A DNA stretch of 64,000 bases from assembly GCF_004000805.1 (NCBI RefSeq), contig NZ_BILY01000015.1:1-64000 (forward strand), given 5' to 3'. Every line of letters begins with the position of its first letter. The first letter of the stretch is position 1. The position numbers were made by a program, and so were the translations under genes. This stretch comes from Paenibacillus glycanilyticus NBRC 16618. GTDB lineage: Bacteria > Bacillota > Bacilli > Paenibacillales > Paenibacillaceae. Positions 63,651 through 64,000 of the stretch are shown here, piece after piece. The notes under the pieces are model-generated. The model did no database searches. It was given only the letters and a program-made list of their open reading frames with translations, and was not told where the DNA came from.

Positions 63651-64000
63651 TTAACCTTGAACCGTTGAAATCAGTCTGTACAGAATCGTTGCTGCTTCCG
63701 CGCGCGTTGCTGTTTTATCCGGGTAATAGTAGCCTTCCGGCGTCCCTTTAATCAATCCGGATTTCAGCGATTGTGCCGCCGCGTCAGCTGCCCAAGCTGC
63801 AATTTCGCTGCCATCCTTCAAGGCCGCAAGCTGATCTGCGCCGGCAGCTTGCGACTTGCCGACAAAGGCAAGGACATTAGCCGCGGTTACGGCAAGCTGC
63901 TGTCTTGTAATTTTGTCATTCGGACGGAACGTTCCATCCGTAAAGCCTTGAATGATACCCGCTTCCGTTGCTGCCGCTACCGCGTTAGCATACCAGGCAT
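63651..64000 (-). CDS. S-layer homology (SLH) domain protein, C-terminal end only
   Basis: The last 116 codons of a protein whose start is outside the window. Two SLH repeats can be read: AWYANAVAAATEAGIIQGFTDG...FRPNDKITRQQLAV and AWAADAAAQSLKSGLIKGTPEGYYYPDKTATRAEAATILYRL. SLH domains bind pyruvylated secondary cell-wall polymer, so this is a surface-anchored protein. The anchoring domains are at the C-terminus. The upstream catalytic or structural part is unknown. Confidence 0.92.
   Translation of the reverse strand, partial: AWYANAVAAATEAGIIQGFTDGTFRPNDKITRQQLAVTAANVLAFVGKSQAAGADQLAALKDGSEIAAWAADAAAQSLKSGLIKGTPEGYYYPDKTATRAEAATILYRLISTVQG

Overview
The window looks like chromosome of a spore-forming, low-to-mid GC Firmicute, most likely Paenibacillus or a close relative. 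The evidence is the fapR-plsX-fab gene order, the ylb-type block (YceD, TmcAL, YlbL, YlbJ, CoaD, RsmD), strong AGGAGG-type ribosome sites, a sporulation membrane protein, a collagen-like spore-surface protein, YesM/YesN sensor pairs and S-layer-homology domains. I see no tRNA, rRNA, insertion sequence, prophage or CRISPR array.

Region 1 (1-11.1 kb, mostly minus strand) is core metabolism. It holds the FapR-controlled fatty-acid/phospholipid operon (fapR, plsX, fabH, fabD, fabG, acpP, start of fabF) with a FapR-type operator on its promoter. Next come rpmF and yceD, then tmcAL, a ylbL-like Lon-type protease without the PDZ segment, ylbJ, coaD and rsmD. A compact three-stem RNA with its own -10 box and terminator sits between rsmD and a CcdC-like membrane protein gene.

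Region 2 (11.2-17.2 kb) has a small L,D-transpeptidase, a GH73 cell-wall hydrolase, and a thiamine/pyrimidine-precursor ABC transport operon (thiY, thiamine-binding protein, thiX, thiZ, tatD) under a TPP riboswitch and terminator.

Region 3 (17.3-32.9 kb) is the most unusual part. It is a glycosylation island built around a collagen-like Gly-Pro-Thr protein. ManC, Gmd, Rmd, a PerA-type aminotransferase and a PglD/PerB-type acetyltransferase would make GDP-D-rhamnose and GDP-N-acetylperosamine. Six glycosyltransferases of several folds and one methyltransferase would use them. Four of the transferases begin with long Lys/Arg-rich tails. Mother-cell sigma (SigE/SigK)-like -10 boxes lie before several units, so this is probably a spore-surface (exosporium) glycoprotein system.

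Region 4 (33-55.8 kb) is carbohydrate use plus small regulators. It has a GltB-like FMN protein, a GNAT acetyltransferase, a kduI-deoR-kduD operon, a BlaI/BlaR1-like pair, a YesM/YesN two-component system with a sugar ABC transporter lacking its ATPase, the rhamnose genes rhaB-rhaA-rhaEW, a Gfo/Idh dehydrogenase with a TIM-barrel isomerase and divergent AraC regulator, and an IclR regulator. The theme is breakdown of pectin/rhamnogalacturonan sugars.

Region 5 (55.8-64 kb) is nitrogen-linked. A copper amine oxidase is divergent from amtB-glnK, with a perfect GlnR/TnrA-type box and a repeated 16-base motif that recurs near a glutamine-amidotransferase gene. It is followed by a GDSL hydrolase, a DUF4184 membrane protein, argC with an ARG-box-like site, and the end of an SLH-domain protein.
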